A stretch of DNA of 64,000 nucleotides from Umezawaea tangerina. GTDB lineage: Bacteria; Actinomycetota; Actinomycetes; Mycobacteriales; Pseudonocardiaceae. The position numbers were made by a program, and so were the translations under genes. The notes beneath the pieces were generated by a model, which searched no databases, was not told the origin of the DNA, and was given only the letters and a program-made list of their open reading frames with translations. The stretch's first letter is position 1, and every line of letters starts with the position of its first letter. Where the stretch lies: positions 434,001-498,000 of the forward strand of contig NZ_PVTF01000006.1 of assembly GCF_003002815.1 (NCBI RefSeq), in the 5' to 3' direction. Below, piece after piece: positions 54,258 to 62,514 of this stretch.

Positions 54258-55587
54258 GTGGGCCGGGTGGGTGCGGTGGGGTGCGCTCGGCGCGGCGGTG
54301 GTCGTGCTGGTGGTGTTCCTGGTGGCGCAGCGGCAGAGCATCGACGTGAGCTACGGGCAGTCCCCCTCGTCGTCCGGCCCGGTCCAGGAGGGCTCCGCAG
54401 GTGAGCTGAGCGACGCGACCGTGCCGTCGGTGGACGAGATGACGGCGATGGTGGCGGCCGACCCCGTCGTGCGGCTGCCCGGTTCGATCGCGCACTGGGA
54501 CGAGGACCTGGTGCGCAAGGCGATCGGCGACGCGGGCATCCGGATCCTGGTCGCGCCGCCCGGACTGGACAAGGACGAGCGCGGCCGGGTGCGCGACGTG
54601 GACAACGCGCAGCTGCGGGTGATCGGCACGGAGGTCACCGGCAGCGCCTACCAGGCCTCGGCCGACGACCTGCCGAGCTGGCGGGCCCAGTTCGCGACGG
54701 GTGACGTGACGAGCCTGCTGCTCACGCTGGTCGCGAGCGTCCGCAAGCAGGACCCGCCCGGCGACGTCGACCTGTTCCGCTGGCGGCCGCCGACCGAGGC
54801 CGAGGTCACCGCCGTCGCGGCCGACCTGCGGGCGGGCGGTGTGCACATCGCCGACGGCGCGACGCTGACCGACATCCCGAAGTCGGCCGGACCCGCGTTC
54901 CCGGACGGCGCGCTCTACGCCGCGTTCCCCCAGCAGACCTTCGGCGAACCGGTCCCCGAGTACGGCCCGGCGCTGGCCGCGCTGTTCCCCGGCCGGGCGG
55001 TCGTGGTGGTCTACGGGTCGTGGATCGAGTACCACGGGCCCGACGCGGCGGACTTCGCGGACGTCGTCGCCGCGAGCTTCTACGGCCAGGCCGCCGACCG
55101 GATCAGCACGTACGCCTACCCGCAGGGCAACGTCCTGCACGCCTACCTGAACCGGGTGACCGACGTGCGGTACGCCGGGCTGTTCGACCGCCCGCTGCCC
55201 TACCTGCCGCTCGACCCGCTGCGGGTGGCGCTGCCCGCGCTGCCGTGGCTGTTCGCCGGGTGCGTCGTGGTGTTCCTCGCCCTGTCCACGCGCTCGCTGC
55301 TCGGCCCCCGCCGCGGCCCGCGGTCGGCGGGCGTGCCCGCTCGGCTGGCCGGTCTCACGGCGCTGGCCATCGAGATGTCCGGGCTCACCGACGAGAAGAG
55401 CGACCCGGCGCTGACCCGCGGCATCACCAAGCTGCGCGCGGCGGGCGACGCGCTGGCGGAGAACCTGCCCGACGGGCACGTCCGCACGCTGCTCGACAAC
55501 GCGGAGGCCGAGCTGGACGACACGGCGTGGACGTTGGGGCGCAACGACTACCGCCCGTACAACTACCTCCGGGGCAGGTTGGCGTGA
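54250..55587 (+). CDS. Uncharacterised bitopic membrane protein with large external domain
   Basis: 445 residues. An N-terminal membrane helix (about 12-30), an external domain of about 300 residues, a second helix (about 330-350; ALPWLFAGCVVVFLALS) and a helical cytoplasmic tail. The external part has RILVAPPGLDKDER and VVVVYGSWIEYHGPDAADFADVVAA. I do not recognise an enzyme motif. It shares this layout with the next gene, suggesting that the two products form a complex. It overlaps both neighbours. Confidence 0.75.
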   Translation: MGRWAGWVRWGALGAAVVVLVVFLVAQRQSIDVSYGQSPSSSGPVQEGSAGELSDATVPSVDEMTAMVAADPVVRLPGSIAHWDEDLVRKAIGDAGIRILVAPPGLDKDERGRVRDVDNAQLRVIGTEVTGSAYQASADDLPSWRAQFATGDVTSLLLTLVASVRKQDPPGDVDLFRWRPPTEAEVTAVAADLRAGGVHIADGATLTDIPKSAGPAFPDGALYAAFPQQTFGEPVPEYGPALAALFPGRAVVVVYGSWIEYHGPDAADFADVVAASFYGQAADRISTYAYPQGNVLHAYLNRVTDVRYAGLFDRPLPYLPLDPLRVALPALPWLFAGCVVVFLALSTRSLLGPRRGPRSAGVPARLAGLTALAIEMSGLTDEKSDPALTRGITKLRAAGDALAENLPDGHVRTLLDNAEAELDDTAWTLGRNDYRPYNYLRGRLA

Positions 55588-56453
55588 AGCGGGTCATGAG
55601 GTTCCTCGGCACGGCCTTCGGTGCGGCCGTGCTCGCCTGCCTGGTCCTCGCGGGCTGGGCGCTGTGGTCCGGCGGCGTCCTGGACGGCCCGGTCGCCCGG
55701 CAGGTCCGGTCGTCGTCGGTGTACGCCGCGCCCGGTGTCGAGCTGGACCGGGCGGCCGCCGAGAAGATCATCGGCAACCGCAGGCTGGTCGTCGCCTTCC
55801 TCTCCCCGGACGCCGACCTGAAGGCCGCCTGCAAGGGCGTGCACCAGGCCGCGGACGGCACGATCGCGCTGATGCTCAAGCGCGCCGACGACGAGTACGA
55901 CAAGTACGCCTGCGCCCTGCTGCCCGACAGCGACGACGAGAACTTCGGCAAGGCGTTCGTCGCGGAGTCGATGATCCGCAACGGCGTCGACCAGTTCCCC
56001 GACCGGCCGCTGGAGGTTCTGAAGGTCGTCGCGGTCAACTACGACCTGCTGGTGAAGTCCGGCGCCGTGCCCGACGGCGCCCGCACGATCAGCCCGTCGC
56101 TGCCGCGGTACCTGGTCGCGGCCGCCGCCATCGCGGCCGTGGTGCTGGGTGCCGCCGGGATCTACTTCGGGGCCAGGCGGGCGGGCGGGCTCGCCACCGC
56201 CCGGCAGGAGCGGCGCGACGCCGCCGGTGACGCCCGCAGCGCGTTGGGCGCGAGCGCGGCGGTGCTGGCCCAGCAGATCATCGACCTCGACCGGCGGTAC
56301 ACGGCGACGACCGACAAGGCGTTCGCCCGGAAGTACCGGCGGATCACGACCGACTACACCGGCCTGCTGGCCGAGATCGCGGCGGGCCGGACGCACCCCG
56401 ACGTGCTCACCACCCGCGTCACCGTGCTCAGCGAACGGTGCGCCAAGCTCTAG
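55584..56453 (+). CDS. Uncharacterised bitopic membrane protein, partner of the preceding one
   Basis: 289 residues from a GTG that overlaps the previous stop. Membrane helix about 8-28, an external domain of about 140 residues (YAAPGVELDRAAAEKIIGNRRLVVAFL in parts), a second helix about 178-198 and a helical cytoplasmic tail of about 90 residues. The external domain starts with a pattern like the first part of the preceding protein's (short helix, then a hydrophobic strand). Two cysteines in the external part may pair. The function is unknown. Its end overlaps the convergent oxidoreductase by 4 bp. Confidence 0.72.
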   Translation: MKRVMRFLGTAFGAAVLACLVLAGWALWSGGVLDGPVARQVRSSSVYAAPGVELDRAAAEKIIGNRRLVVAFLSPDADLKAACKGVHQAADGTIALMLKRADDEYDKYACALLPDSDDENFGKAFVAESMIRNGVDQFPDRPLEVLKVVAVNYDLLVKSGAVPDGARTISPSLPRYLVAAAAIAAVVLGAAGIYFGARRAGGLATARQERRDAAGDARSALGASAAVLAQQIIDLDRRYTATTDKAFARKYRRITTDYTGLLAEIAAGRTHPDVLTTRVTVLSERCAKL

Positions 56454-57415
56454 ACGGTGATGACGACCTTGCCGGTCGGGTGCCCCTGCGCGAGGTAGCG
56501 GACGGCGTCGGCGGTGGCGCTCAACGGGTACGTCCGGTCGATCACCGGCCGGACCGTGCCAGCCTCGAGGTGCCCCCGCAGCAGTTCCAGGTCCGCACGC
56601 GGCTGGGAGGCGACGAACGTGCGGATCCGCTGCCCCACGACCAGCGACAGCACCATCCCGCGGAGCTGGCGGTCCATCCCGCGCAGCAGCCGCCCCTCCT
56701 CCTCGCCGCCGACGATGACCAGCGTCCCCTTCGGCGTGAGGGCACGCCGAAGGTGCGCCAACGTCCGGTTGCCCGCCGTGTCCAGCACGAGGTCGTACCG
56801 GGTGCCGTCGGCCAAGTCCTCGCGCGTGTAGTCGACGACCGCGTCCGCGCCGAGCGACCGGACGAGGTCCACCTTCGCCGGTCCGCACACCCCGGTCACC
56901 CGCGCCCCGAACGCCTTCGCCAGCTGCACCGCGTACGCGCCGACCCCGCCGCCCGCGCCGATGACCAGCACGTCCTGCCCCGCCCGCACCCGTCCGGTGT
57001 CGCGCAGCCCCTGCAACGCCGTGCACGCCGACACCGGCACGGCCGCGGCCTGCTCGAACGTCAGGTCCGCGGGTTTCGCCACGAACGCGTCCTCCGCTCC
57101 CACCGCGTACTCGGCGAACGACCCGCCGCACGTGCCGAACACCTCGTCGCCCACCGCGAACCGGCTCACCCCCGGCCCGACCTCCTCGACCACCCCCGCC
57201 ACGTCCAGGCCGAGCGAACGGTCCTTCGGCACCCGCAGCCCCGTCACCAGCCGAACCGGGTACGGCAGCCCCGTCATCAGGTGCCACACCCCCGGATCCA
57301 CCCCGGCCGCCCGCACCCGCACGAGCACCTCGCCGTCCCCGGCCACCGGTCTGTCGACGTCCACCAGTTCCAGCACGTCCGCGGAACCGTAGACATCTCG
57401 CACGATCGCTTTCAC
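56450..57415 (-). CDS. Zinc-independent MDR-type NAD(P)-dependent oxidoreductase (quinone reductase-like)
   Basis: 321 residues. LGLDVAGVVEEVGPGVSRFAVGDEVFG in parts is the MDR signature, and VLVIGAGGGVGAYAVQLAKAFGA binds NADPH. The structural zinc cysteines are absent. It is likely to reduce quinones or enals. The GTG overlaps the stop of the small XRE gene (GTGA); it is the third gene of a leaderless operon. Confidence 0.88.
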   Translation of the reverse strand: MKAIVRDVYGSADVLELVDVDRPVAGDGEVLVRVRAAGVDPGVWHLMTGLPYPVRLVTGLRVPKDRSLGLDVAGVVEEVGPGVSRFAVGDEVFGTCGGSFAEYAVGAEDAFVAKPADLTFEQAAAVPVSACTALQGLRDTGRVRAGQDVLVIGAGGGVGAYAVQLAKAFGARVTGVCGPAKVDLVRSLGADAVVDYTREDLADGTRYDLVLDTAGNRTLAHLRRALTPKGTLVIVGGEEEGRLLRGMDRQLRGMVLSLVVGQRIRTFVASQPRADLELLRGHLEAGTVRPVIDRTYPLSATADAVRYLAQGHPTGKVVITV

Positions 57416-57636
57416 GTCATCTCCCCTGATGAGTACTGGAAAACCTCGTCGAGCGGCACACCGAACACCAGCGCGATCTGGAACGCCATTTCCAACGAAG
57501 GCGAATACCGCCCCTGCTCGATCGCGATCACCGTCTGCCTGCTCACCCCGATGCGCGCCGCCAGGTCCGCCTGCGTCATCTCCCCGTTGGCGAACCGCAA
57601 CGACCGGATCGAGTTCGTGACCCTGGTCGCCTTCAC
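57412..57636 (-). CDS. XRE-family HTH regulator, 74 residues
   Basis: The protein is nearly all HTH: FANGEMTQADLAARIGVSRQTVIAIEQGRYSPSLEMAFQIALVFGVPLDEVFQY in parts. These YozG-like mini-regulators commonly pair with a multi-helix membrane protein, as here. The GTG at 57636 overlaps the preceding stop by 4 bp. It may regulate its own operon promoter. Confidence 0.88.
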   Translation of the reverse strand: MKATRVTNSIRSLRFANGEMTQADLAARIGVSRQTVIAIEQGRYSPSLEMAFQIALVFGVPLDEVFQYSSGEMT

Positions 57637-58061
57637 CACGGCCCGAACCCCTTCCGGTAAGCCGCGATCTTCGCCACGTTCTCGGCCAGCGCCGAGAGCA
57701 CGAAGGCCAGGTAGACGACGTTCGCGATCCAGAAGTGCGCCACCTCGGCCATCGCCAGCAGCAATGCCGCCACCGCCCCGACAACCACGAACGAATGCCC
57801 CGCGTGCTCCCCGAACCGGTAGATCTCCCGATCCCGCTGGTCCTTCTTCTCGACCTCTTTCGAGAACACCACCGCACTCACGATGTTCAGCACAATGGCC
57901 ACCACGACCGCCCCCACGACCGTCCACACCAACGGCCGGACATAAGCGACGTCCACCAGCGCCGAACCACTTTTCCGCCCGAGCACCACCACGAGGTAGA
58001 CCGCATAGGCGACCACCGACACCACCAAGGTGATCCACGACCGTCTTTCTTCGGCTGCCAT
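57633..58061 (-). CDS. Four-helix membrane protein (DUF2178-like) in front of an XRE gene
   Basis: 142 residues from an ATG at 58061. Four membrane helices (SWITLVVSVVAYAVYLVVVL, VWTVVGAVVVAIVLNIVSAVV, SFVVVGAVAALLLAMAEVA, WIANVVYLAFVLSALAENV in separate stretches) with the loop EKKDQRDREIYRFGEHAGH between helices 2 and 3, a feature of this family. The start is set by the promoter, which would give a leaderless mRNA. It may sense membrane state and control the small XRE protein encoded next. Confidence 0.82.
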   Translation of the reverse strand: MAAEERRSWITLVVSVVAYAVYLVVVLGRKSGSALVDVAYVRPLVWTVVGAVVVAIVLNIVSAVVFSKEVEKKDQRDREIYRFGEHAGHSFVVVGAVAALLLAMAEVAHFWIANVVYLAFVLSALAENVAKIAAYRKGFGPW

Positions 58062-58067
58062 GAATCG

Positions 58068-58096
58068 AATGTAAAGCAGCCCATACATGGTGTCAA
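58068..58096 (-). promoter_or_regulatory. Near-consensus promoter giving a leaderless mRNA
   Basis: On the minus strand TTGACA (58091-58096) and TACATT (58068-58073) are 17 bp apart, and the ATG starts 6-7 nt after the -10. There is no Shine-Dalgarno sequence. It drives the membrane protein-XRE-oxidoreductase operon. Confidence 0.78.
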
Positions 58097-58197
58097 GTTT
58101 GCTTAACATCACCGGCCATGGGGCGTCCAAGGGGTCTTCGGACGCGCAACAGGGCACCGGAGACGAAGCGGCCCACCCCGTGGGGTGGGCCGGTCGG

Positions 58198-59010
58198 TCA
58201 GGCGGCTTTCGGGTACATGTTGGCCATGCCCGGTGGTGGGGCGAACGGGTGCCAGTAGCCGTAGGGCTGGGAGAGGCGGTCGGCGATGACCCACATGACG
58301 GAGGGGTTGTAGGCGAAGCCGAGGTGGCTGCAGGAGACGGCCACGTTCTCGGCGCGCGGGCCTTCCGCGGAGCGGCAGCCCTGCCACGGGACGATGCCGT
58401 CGGAGCGCGAGTAGATCGAGGTGGCGGGTACCGGGAACGGGGGGCGGGTGTGCTCGGGCGGGGGCTGGGAGGCGCCTGCCTTGTAGAACCTGGCGAGCAG
58501 TTGGTAGACCGGGTTGGCCCTGGTGTGCTTCATGTCGGTCATCGCGTACGGGCTGCCCATGGTGATGACCTGGCGGACCAGCTCGGGGTGCTCCCTGGCG
58601 ATCTCGCGGGCGAAGATGCCGCCGAGGCTCCAGCCGATGAGGCTGACCTTGTCCGTTTCGCCCAGTTCGCGGAGCAGGGCGCGGATGCCCTGGACGGCGG
58701 GGATGGTGGGGCCGATGTTGCGGCCGAGGCCCCAGCCGTGCACGTCGTAGCCGAGGCGGGACAGGAAGCGGCGCAAAGTCGCCGTCGTGGTGTCGGTGGC
58801 GCCGAGGCCGGGCAGGACCAGCACGGGGTGGCCGTCGCCGCTCGGGGCGGCGCGGAGCAGCTGCCGGGTGGAGGCGAACTGGCCGATGTCGACGGCGGCC
58901 CTCGTCGGCTCGGTGAGGTACCAGAGCAGGCTGGGGGCTTGACCCTCGACGAGCTGGAGAGGAGGCTCGTCCGGCAGCGGGAAGTGGGCGTCTGAAGGTA
59001 GGGCTGACAT
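58198..59010 (-). CDS. Alpha/beta-hydrolase (lipase/acyltransferase-like)
   Basis: 270 residues. VLVLPGLGATDTTTATLRRFL holds the oxyanion part and the nucleophile is Ser in LIGWSLGGIFARE. Asp is in YSRSDGIVPW and the His in SCSHLGFAYNP. The ATG at 59010 has GGAGG 7 nt upstream. It is divergent from the WS/DGAT gene with 150 bp between, so the two may share regulation in storage-lipid turnover. Confidence 0.87.
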   Translation of the reverse strand: MSALPSDAHFPLPDEPPLQLVEGQAPSLLWYLTEPTRAAVDIGQFASTRQLLRAAPSGDGHPVLVLPGLGATDTTTATLRRFLSRLGYDVHGWGLGRNIGPTIPAVQGIRALLRELGETDKVSLIGWSLGGIFAREIAREHPELVRQVITMGSPYAMTDMKHTRANPVYQLLARFYKAGASQPPPEHTRPPFPVPATSIYSRSDGIVPWQGCRSAEGPRAENVAVSCSHLGFAYNPSVMWVIADRLSQPYGYWHPFAPPPGMANMYPKAA

Positions 59011-59163
59011 GGCCACCCTCCGTTCACTCGGCAGATCCACTACTCCATGTGTCCATGATGTTTCCTGAACGTGAATTGCGCCACCCCTAGAACGTCTCGG
59101 TTGGCCCCTCTCTCACCCCCTTAGCGCTGGACTGCGACTGACCGCCGGCCCTACGGTTCCACT

Positions 59164-60561
59164 GTGGACCGGATGAGCGCGATGGACGCAAGCTTCTACT
59201 TCGTCGAGGACGAGAACGTGCCGATGCACGTCGGGTCGGTGCTGGTGTTCGAGGGACCAGCCCCCTCCTACGGCGACGTGATCAGGCTTTTCCTCTCGAA
59301 GATGGACAGCGTGCCGCGCTACCGGCAGCGCGTGCGGAGCCTCCCGCTGCACGTCGGGCGGCCGGTCTGGGTCGACGACGACCACTTCCAGATCCTCTAC
59401 CACGTCCGGCACACCGCCGTGCCCTCTCCCGGTGGTGACGACCAGCTGCGCAACCTCGCTGGCAGGCTGTTCGCGCAGCGTCTGGACCTGACCAAGCCGC
59501 TGTGGGAGATCTGGCTGGTCGAGGGCCTGGAGAACAACCGCTGGGCGATCATCTCCAAGGTCCACCACTGCCTGATCGACGGCGTGGCGGGCACCGACCT
59601 GATGCAGCTGCTGCTCGACGCCCGCAAGGACGTGGCGCTGCCCGAGCCGACCGAGTGGACCCCGCAGCGCAGCCCTTCCCAGCTCGACCTGGTGGTCGAC
59701 GGTGTTCGTGACGCCGTGTGGACGCCGGTGAAGCACCTGGCCGCCATCCCGGCGTTCGCGCGGAGCCTGCGCAGCGGGTCCGAGCTGCTGGACATCGGTC
59801 GTGCGGTGCTCGGCAGCCTCCCCGGCACGGCCAAGCGCCTGACCTCGTCGGCGGCGGGCTCGCTGAACGGCCCGATCGGGCCGCACCGGCGGTGGGTGTG
59901 GACCAAGGCGGACCTCGCCGAGGTCAAGCGGATCCGCAAGGCCACCGGCGGCACCGTCAACGACGTCATCCTGACCGCCATCACGCACGGGTTCCGCGAG
60001 CTGCTGGCCAAGCGCGGCGAGCTGGTCGACGGCCAGGTCGTCCGCACGATGGTGCCGGTGTCGATGCGCGCCGAGAACGAGCACGACCGGCTGGACAACC
60101 GGGTCAGCGCCGTGCTGGTCAACCTGCCGGTCAGCTCGCTCGACCCGTTGGACCGGCTGTCCACGATCCGCGAGCAGATGGACGACCTCAAGGGCAGCCG
60201 CCAGGCCGCGGGCGCCGACGTGCTGACCAAGGCGGGCAACTTCGCCGCCCCCACGCTGCTCGCACTCGGCTCGCGCACCGCGATGCGGTTCCCCCAGCAG
60301 CTGCTCCAGACCGTGACCACGAACGTGCCTGGCCCGCGCGTGCCGCTGTACATGCTGGGCAGGCGCCTGCAGAACATCTACCCGTACGTGCCGATCGCCA
60401 GCACCATGCGGATCTCCATCGGCATCTTCTCCTACCTCGACGAGATCACCTTCGGCATCAACGCCGACTTCGACGGCGTACCGGACGTCCAGGTGCTCGC
60501 CGACGGCATCCGCTCCGGCTTCGACGAGCTCCTCGCCGTAGCGGCGGCCCCCGCCGAGTGA
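59164..60561 (+). CDS. Wax ester synthase/diacylglycerol acyltransferase (WS/DGAT)
   Basis: 465 residues. The catalytic HHxxxDG motif is VHHCLIDG, with His134, His135 and Asp139. NDVILTAITHGFRELL and the C-terminal TNVPGPRVPLYMLG and ISIGIFSYLDEITFGINAD in parts are standard family blocks. It joins acyl-CoA to diacylglycerol or fatty alcohol to make storage lipid at the membrane. The GTG start is at 59164. The next gene overlaps its end (GTGA). Confidence 0.94.
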   Translation: MDRMSAMDASFYFVEDENVPMHVGSVLVFEGPAPSYGDVIRLFLSKMDSVPRYRQRVRSLPLHVGRPVWVDDDHFQILYHVRHTAVPSPGGDDQLRNLAGRLFAQRLDLTKPLWEIWLVEGLENNRWAIISKVHHCLIDGVAGTDLMQLLLDARKDVALPEPTEWTPQRSPSQLDLVVDGVRDAVWTPVKHLAAIPAFARSLRSGSELLDIGRAVLGSLPGTAKRLTSSAAGSLNGPIGPHRRWVWTKADLAEVKRIRKATGGTVNDVILTAITHGFRELLAKRGELVDGQVVRTMVPVSMRAENEHDRLDNRVSAVLVNLPVSSLDPLDRLSTIREQMDDLKGSRQAAGADVLTKAGNFAAPTLLALGSRTAMRFPQQLLQTVTTNVPGPRVPLYMLGRRLQNIYPYVPIASTMRISIGIFSYLDEITFGINADFDGVPDVQVLADGIRSGFDELLAVAAAPAE

Positions 60562-61130
60562 TCCCCGGCCTCGTCCAGTCCGTCCTGCTGCTCGCCACCC
60601 GCCGGTTCACCGACCGGCGGGTAACCCTCCGCATCGGCGACGCCGACGCCTCGATGACCGTCACCGAGGTCGACTGCACCCTCGGCGCACTCGGCATGGC
60701 CCTGGGCCAGTTCGACGACGTCCGCCTGGTCGTGGAAGACGTCGTCTGGAAGCACCACACCGCCCACCGCCTAACCGCGACCTGCCACGACCTCCACCTC
60801 AACCCAGGCCCAACCCTGGTCGCGGGCCCAGTCACCATCGAACTGGTCCTGACCTCGTCAGACCTACCCGACCCCGTAGAAGTCACCCCCGACGGCACCC
60901 TCCGCTGGGCCTTCGTCCCACTCACACCAACAGTGGAGAACGGCGACCTCTGGATCACCACCGGCTACCTACCCCTGCGCAGACAGATCCCAGTCCCCCC
61001 ACTACCAGGCGGCCTACACCTGACCACCGTCACCACCAGACCAAACGAGGTCGTCCTCACCGCACGCTCACCCCAATGGCGCGAACGCCTCCCCCTCAAC
61101 TCCCTGACAAAACTCCTCCGCCCCGCCTAA
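60558..61130 (+). CDS. Uncharacterised protein coupled to WS/DGAT
   Basis: 190 residues, GTG start overlapping the WS/DGAT stop. It is beta-rich (VTLRIGDADASMTVTEVDCTLG, VTIELVLTSSDLPDPVEV, LTTVTTRPNEVVLTARSPQWRERLPL in parts) and resembles LmeA/DUF2993-like lipid-binding proteins in pattern, though it lacks a signal peptide. Its tight coupling suggests a role in lipid handling. The 3' half uses more A and C in third positions than the neighbours. Confidence 0.65.
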   Translation: MIPGLVQSVLLLATRRFTDRRVTLRIGDADASMTVTEVDCTLGALGMALGQFDDVRLVVEDVVWKHHTAHRLTATCHDLHLNPGPTLVAGPVTIELVLTSSDLPDPVEVTPDGTLRWAFVPLTPTVENGDLWITTGYLPLRRQIPVPPLPGGLHLTTVTTRPNEVVLTARSPQWRERLPLNSLTKLLRPA

Positions 61131-61140
61131 CCCCCAGACG

Positions 61141-61210
61141 TTGGACGCAGCCCACCAGCCCAGCCATTGGGCGCAGCCCGCCAGCCCAGCCATTGGGCGA
61201 AGCCCGCCAA
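61141..61210. repeat. 26-bp tandem repeat, 2.7 copies
   Basis: Units start TTGGGCGCAGCCCGCCAGCC and repeat at 61141, 61167 and 61193. They lie in the 431-bp gap 61131-61561 between convergent genes, which holds no supported gene. Confidence 0.85.
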
Positions 61211-61356
61211 CGCGCATCCGGCGCGGAGCGCCTGGGGCCTCGTCGGCGCCAGCCGATGCCTTGTCCGACGCGCAGCGAGGATGCCTGAGTCAGGCGAAGC
61301 CTGATGCTGGCGAAGCCAGCCTTCCCCTCTGCCCCCGATCCACAGCGCCCTCCTGT

Positions 61357-61405
61357 CCGATCTTGCTTGTCAAGACAGCTCTATCGTCTTGACAAGCAAG
61401 ATCGG
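61357..61405. repeat. Perfect 20-bp inverted repeat with 9-nt loop
   Basis: CCGATCTTGCTTGTCAAGAC (61357-61376) and its exact complement (61386-61405). Its lower GC stands out. It lies between convergent genes and could be a bidirectional terminator, but no T-run follows. A TTGACA lies in each arm read outward. Confidence 0.85.
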
Positions 61406-61420
61406 GCATTGAGACAATCG

Positions 61421-61545
61421 CGCGCCGGGGGCTGGGCTTCCCAGGGGTGGGAGGGCAGGGCTGGACTTCGCGCGCCGGGGGCCGGGCTTCCCAGGGGTGG
61501 GAGGGCAGGGGCTGAACTTCACGCGCCGGGGGCCCAACTTCCCCA
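61421..61545. repeat. 50-bp tandem repeat, about 2.5 copies
   Basis: Units begin CGCGCCGGGGGCTGGGCTTC and recur at 61421, 61471 and 61522 with few changes. They end just beyond the stop of the next (minus-strand) gene. Confidence 0.85.
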
Positions 61546-61561
61546 GTTGATGGGCACCCCA

Positions 61562-62470
61562 TCACCCCACCTCAAGCCACCCCAACACCCTCTCCGCCAC
61601 CACCTCCGGCACCTCGATCTGCGGCACGTGCCCAATCCCCTCGAACACGTCGAACCTCCACCCCGGATTCCGCGCAGCAGTAGCCCGCGCCGATCCCACC
61701 GGCACCAACCGGTCCCGGTCCCCCGACATCAGGAACACCGGCGCTTTCACGTTCTTCATCGCCCGCCAGTACGCCCCGCGCCGGGCGTTCACGTACACGA
61801 TCGACTTCGCCGCGGCCAGGAACGCCCCGTCCAGTCCCGGTACTTCCGCCCGCTGCTCCACCAGGCTCATCGACGCCAGCACCAGCTCTTCGGGCACCTT
61901 CGACGAGTCGGCGCACACCAGGTTCATCACCTGCTTTACCTGTTGGCGCGGGGTCTGCCCGGACCGGGCTTTCGCGAGCACCCGTTCCCCCACTCCCGGC
62001 AGGGCGTAGAGGAAGAAGGTGGACATGACCAGCGGGTCCGGTCGGATGCCCAGGACCAGGGGGAGTGCCGGGTCGACCAGGACGAGGTGGGTCACGGTGT
62101 CCGGGTTCGCGGCGGCTTGCAGGATGGAGATCATCCCGCCCATCGAGTTGCCGACCAGCACCACCGGCTTGCGGACGACCTCGCGGAGGAACCGGTTGAG
62201 CAACTGGGCGTTGGCCGCGACCGTCGTCCGCCGCCCTTCGGGGTTGGTCAGCCCGAACCCGGCCAGGTCGACGGCGAGGACGTGCGCGTGCCCGATGAGC
62301 CGCGGGGCGAGCAGGCACCAGTTGAGGTGCGACCCGCCGAGCCCGTGCACGAGGACGATCGTCGGCGCGTCCGGGTCGTCCGGTCCGCCGAAGTCCACGT
62401 AGTGCACCGGGCCGGCAAGATCCGCGTAATGGCTGGTCCCGCCCCAGTTCGCCACGCTCATCGCTGTCAT
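61562..62470 (-). CDS. Alpha/beta-hydrolase
   Basis: 302 residues (a start at 62461 would remove three). HGLGGSHLNW is the oxyanion loop, Ser in GNSMGGM the nucleophile, Asp in SGDRDRLVP and His in GIGHVPQIE. It fits soluble ester or C-C hydrolases, as used in lipid and aromatic breakdown. It follows the patatin gene on the same strand, but two operator-like palindromes at its start suggest its own control. Confidence 0.9.
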   Translation of the reverse strand: MTAMSVANWGGTSHYADLAGPVHYVDFGGPDDPDAPTIVLVHGLGGSHLNWCLLAPRLIGHAHVLAVDLAGFGLTNPEGRRTTVAANAQLLNRFLREVVRKPVVLVGNSMGGMISILQAAANPDTVTHLVLVDPALPLVLGIRPDPLVMSTFFLYALPGVGERVLAKARSGQTPRQQVKQVMNLVCADSSKVPEELVLASMSLVEQRAEVPGLDGAFLAAAKSIVYVNARRGAYWRAMKNVKAPVFLMSGDRDRLVPVGSARATAARNPGWRFDVFEGIGHVPQIEVPEVVAERVLGWLEVG

Positions 62471-62506
62471 ACCGACCAGTATGTCGCTTGGGGCTACCAA
62501 CCGGTA
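62470..62506. promoter_or_regulatory. Two TetR-like operator boxes at the hydrolase start
   Basis: TACCGACCAGTA (62470-62481) and TACCAACCGGTA (62495-62506) are versions of one 12-bp near-palindrome, 25 bp apart. The first covers the ATG and the second lies 25 bp upstream. Such boxes suit a TetR-family dimer; no tetR gene is in the window. Confidence 0.6.
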
Positions 62507-62514
62507 GTCGAGCG

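Noticed and set aside
52782-56453. A natural-product cluster around the glycosyltransferase
   Set aside because: No PKS, NRPS or sugar-biosynthesis genes are nearby; the three genes that follow are unrelated membrane proteins.
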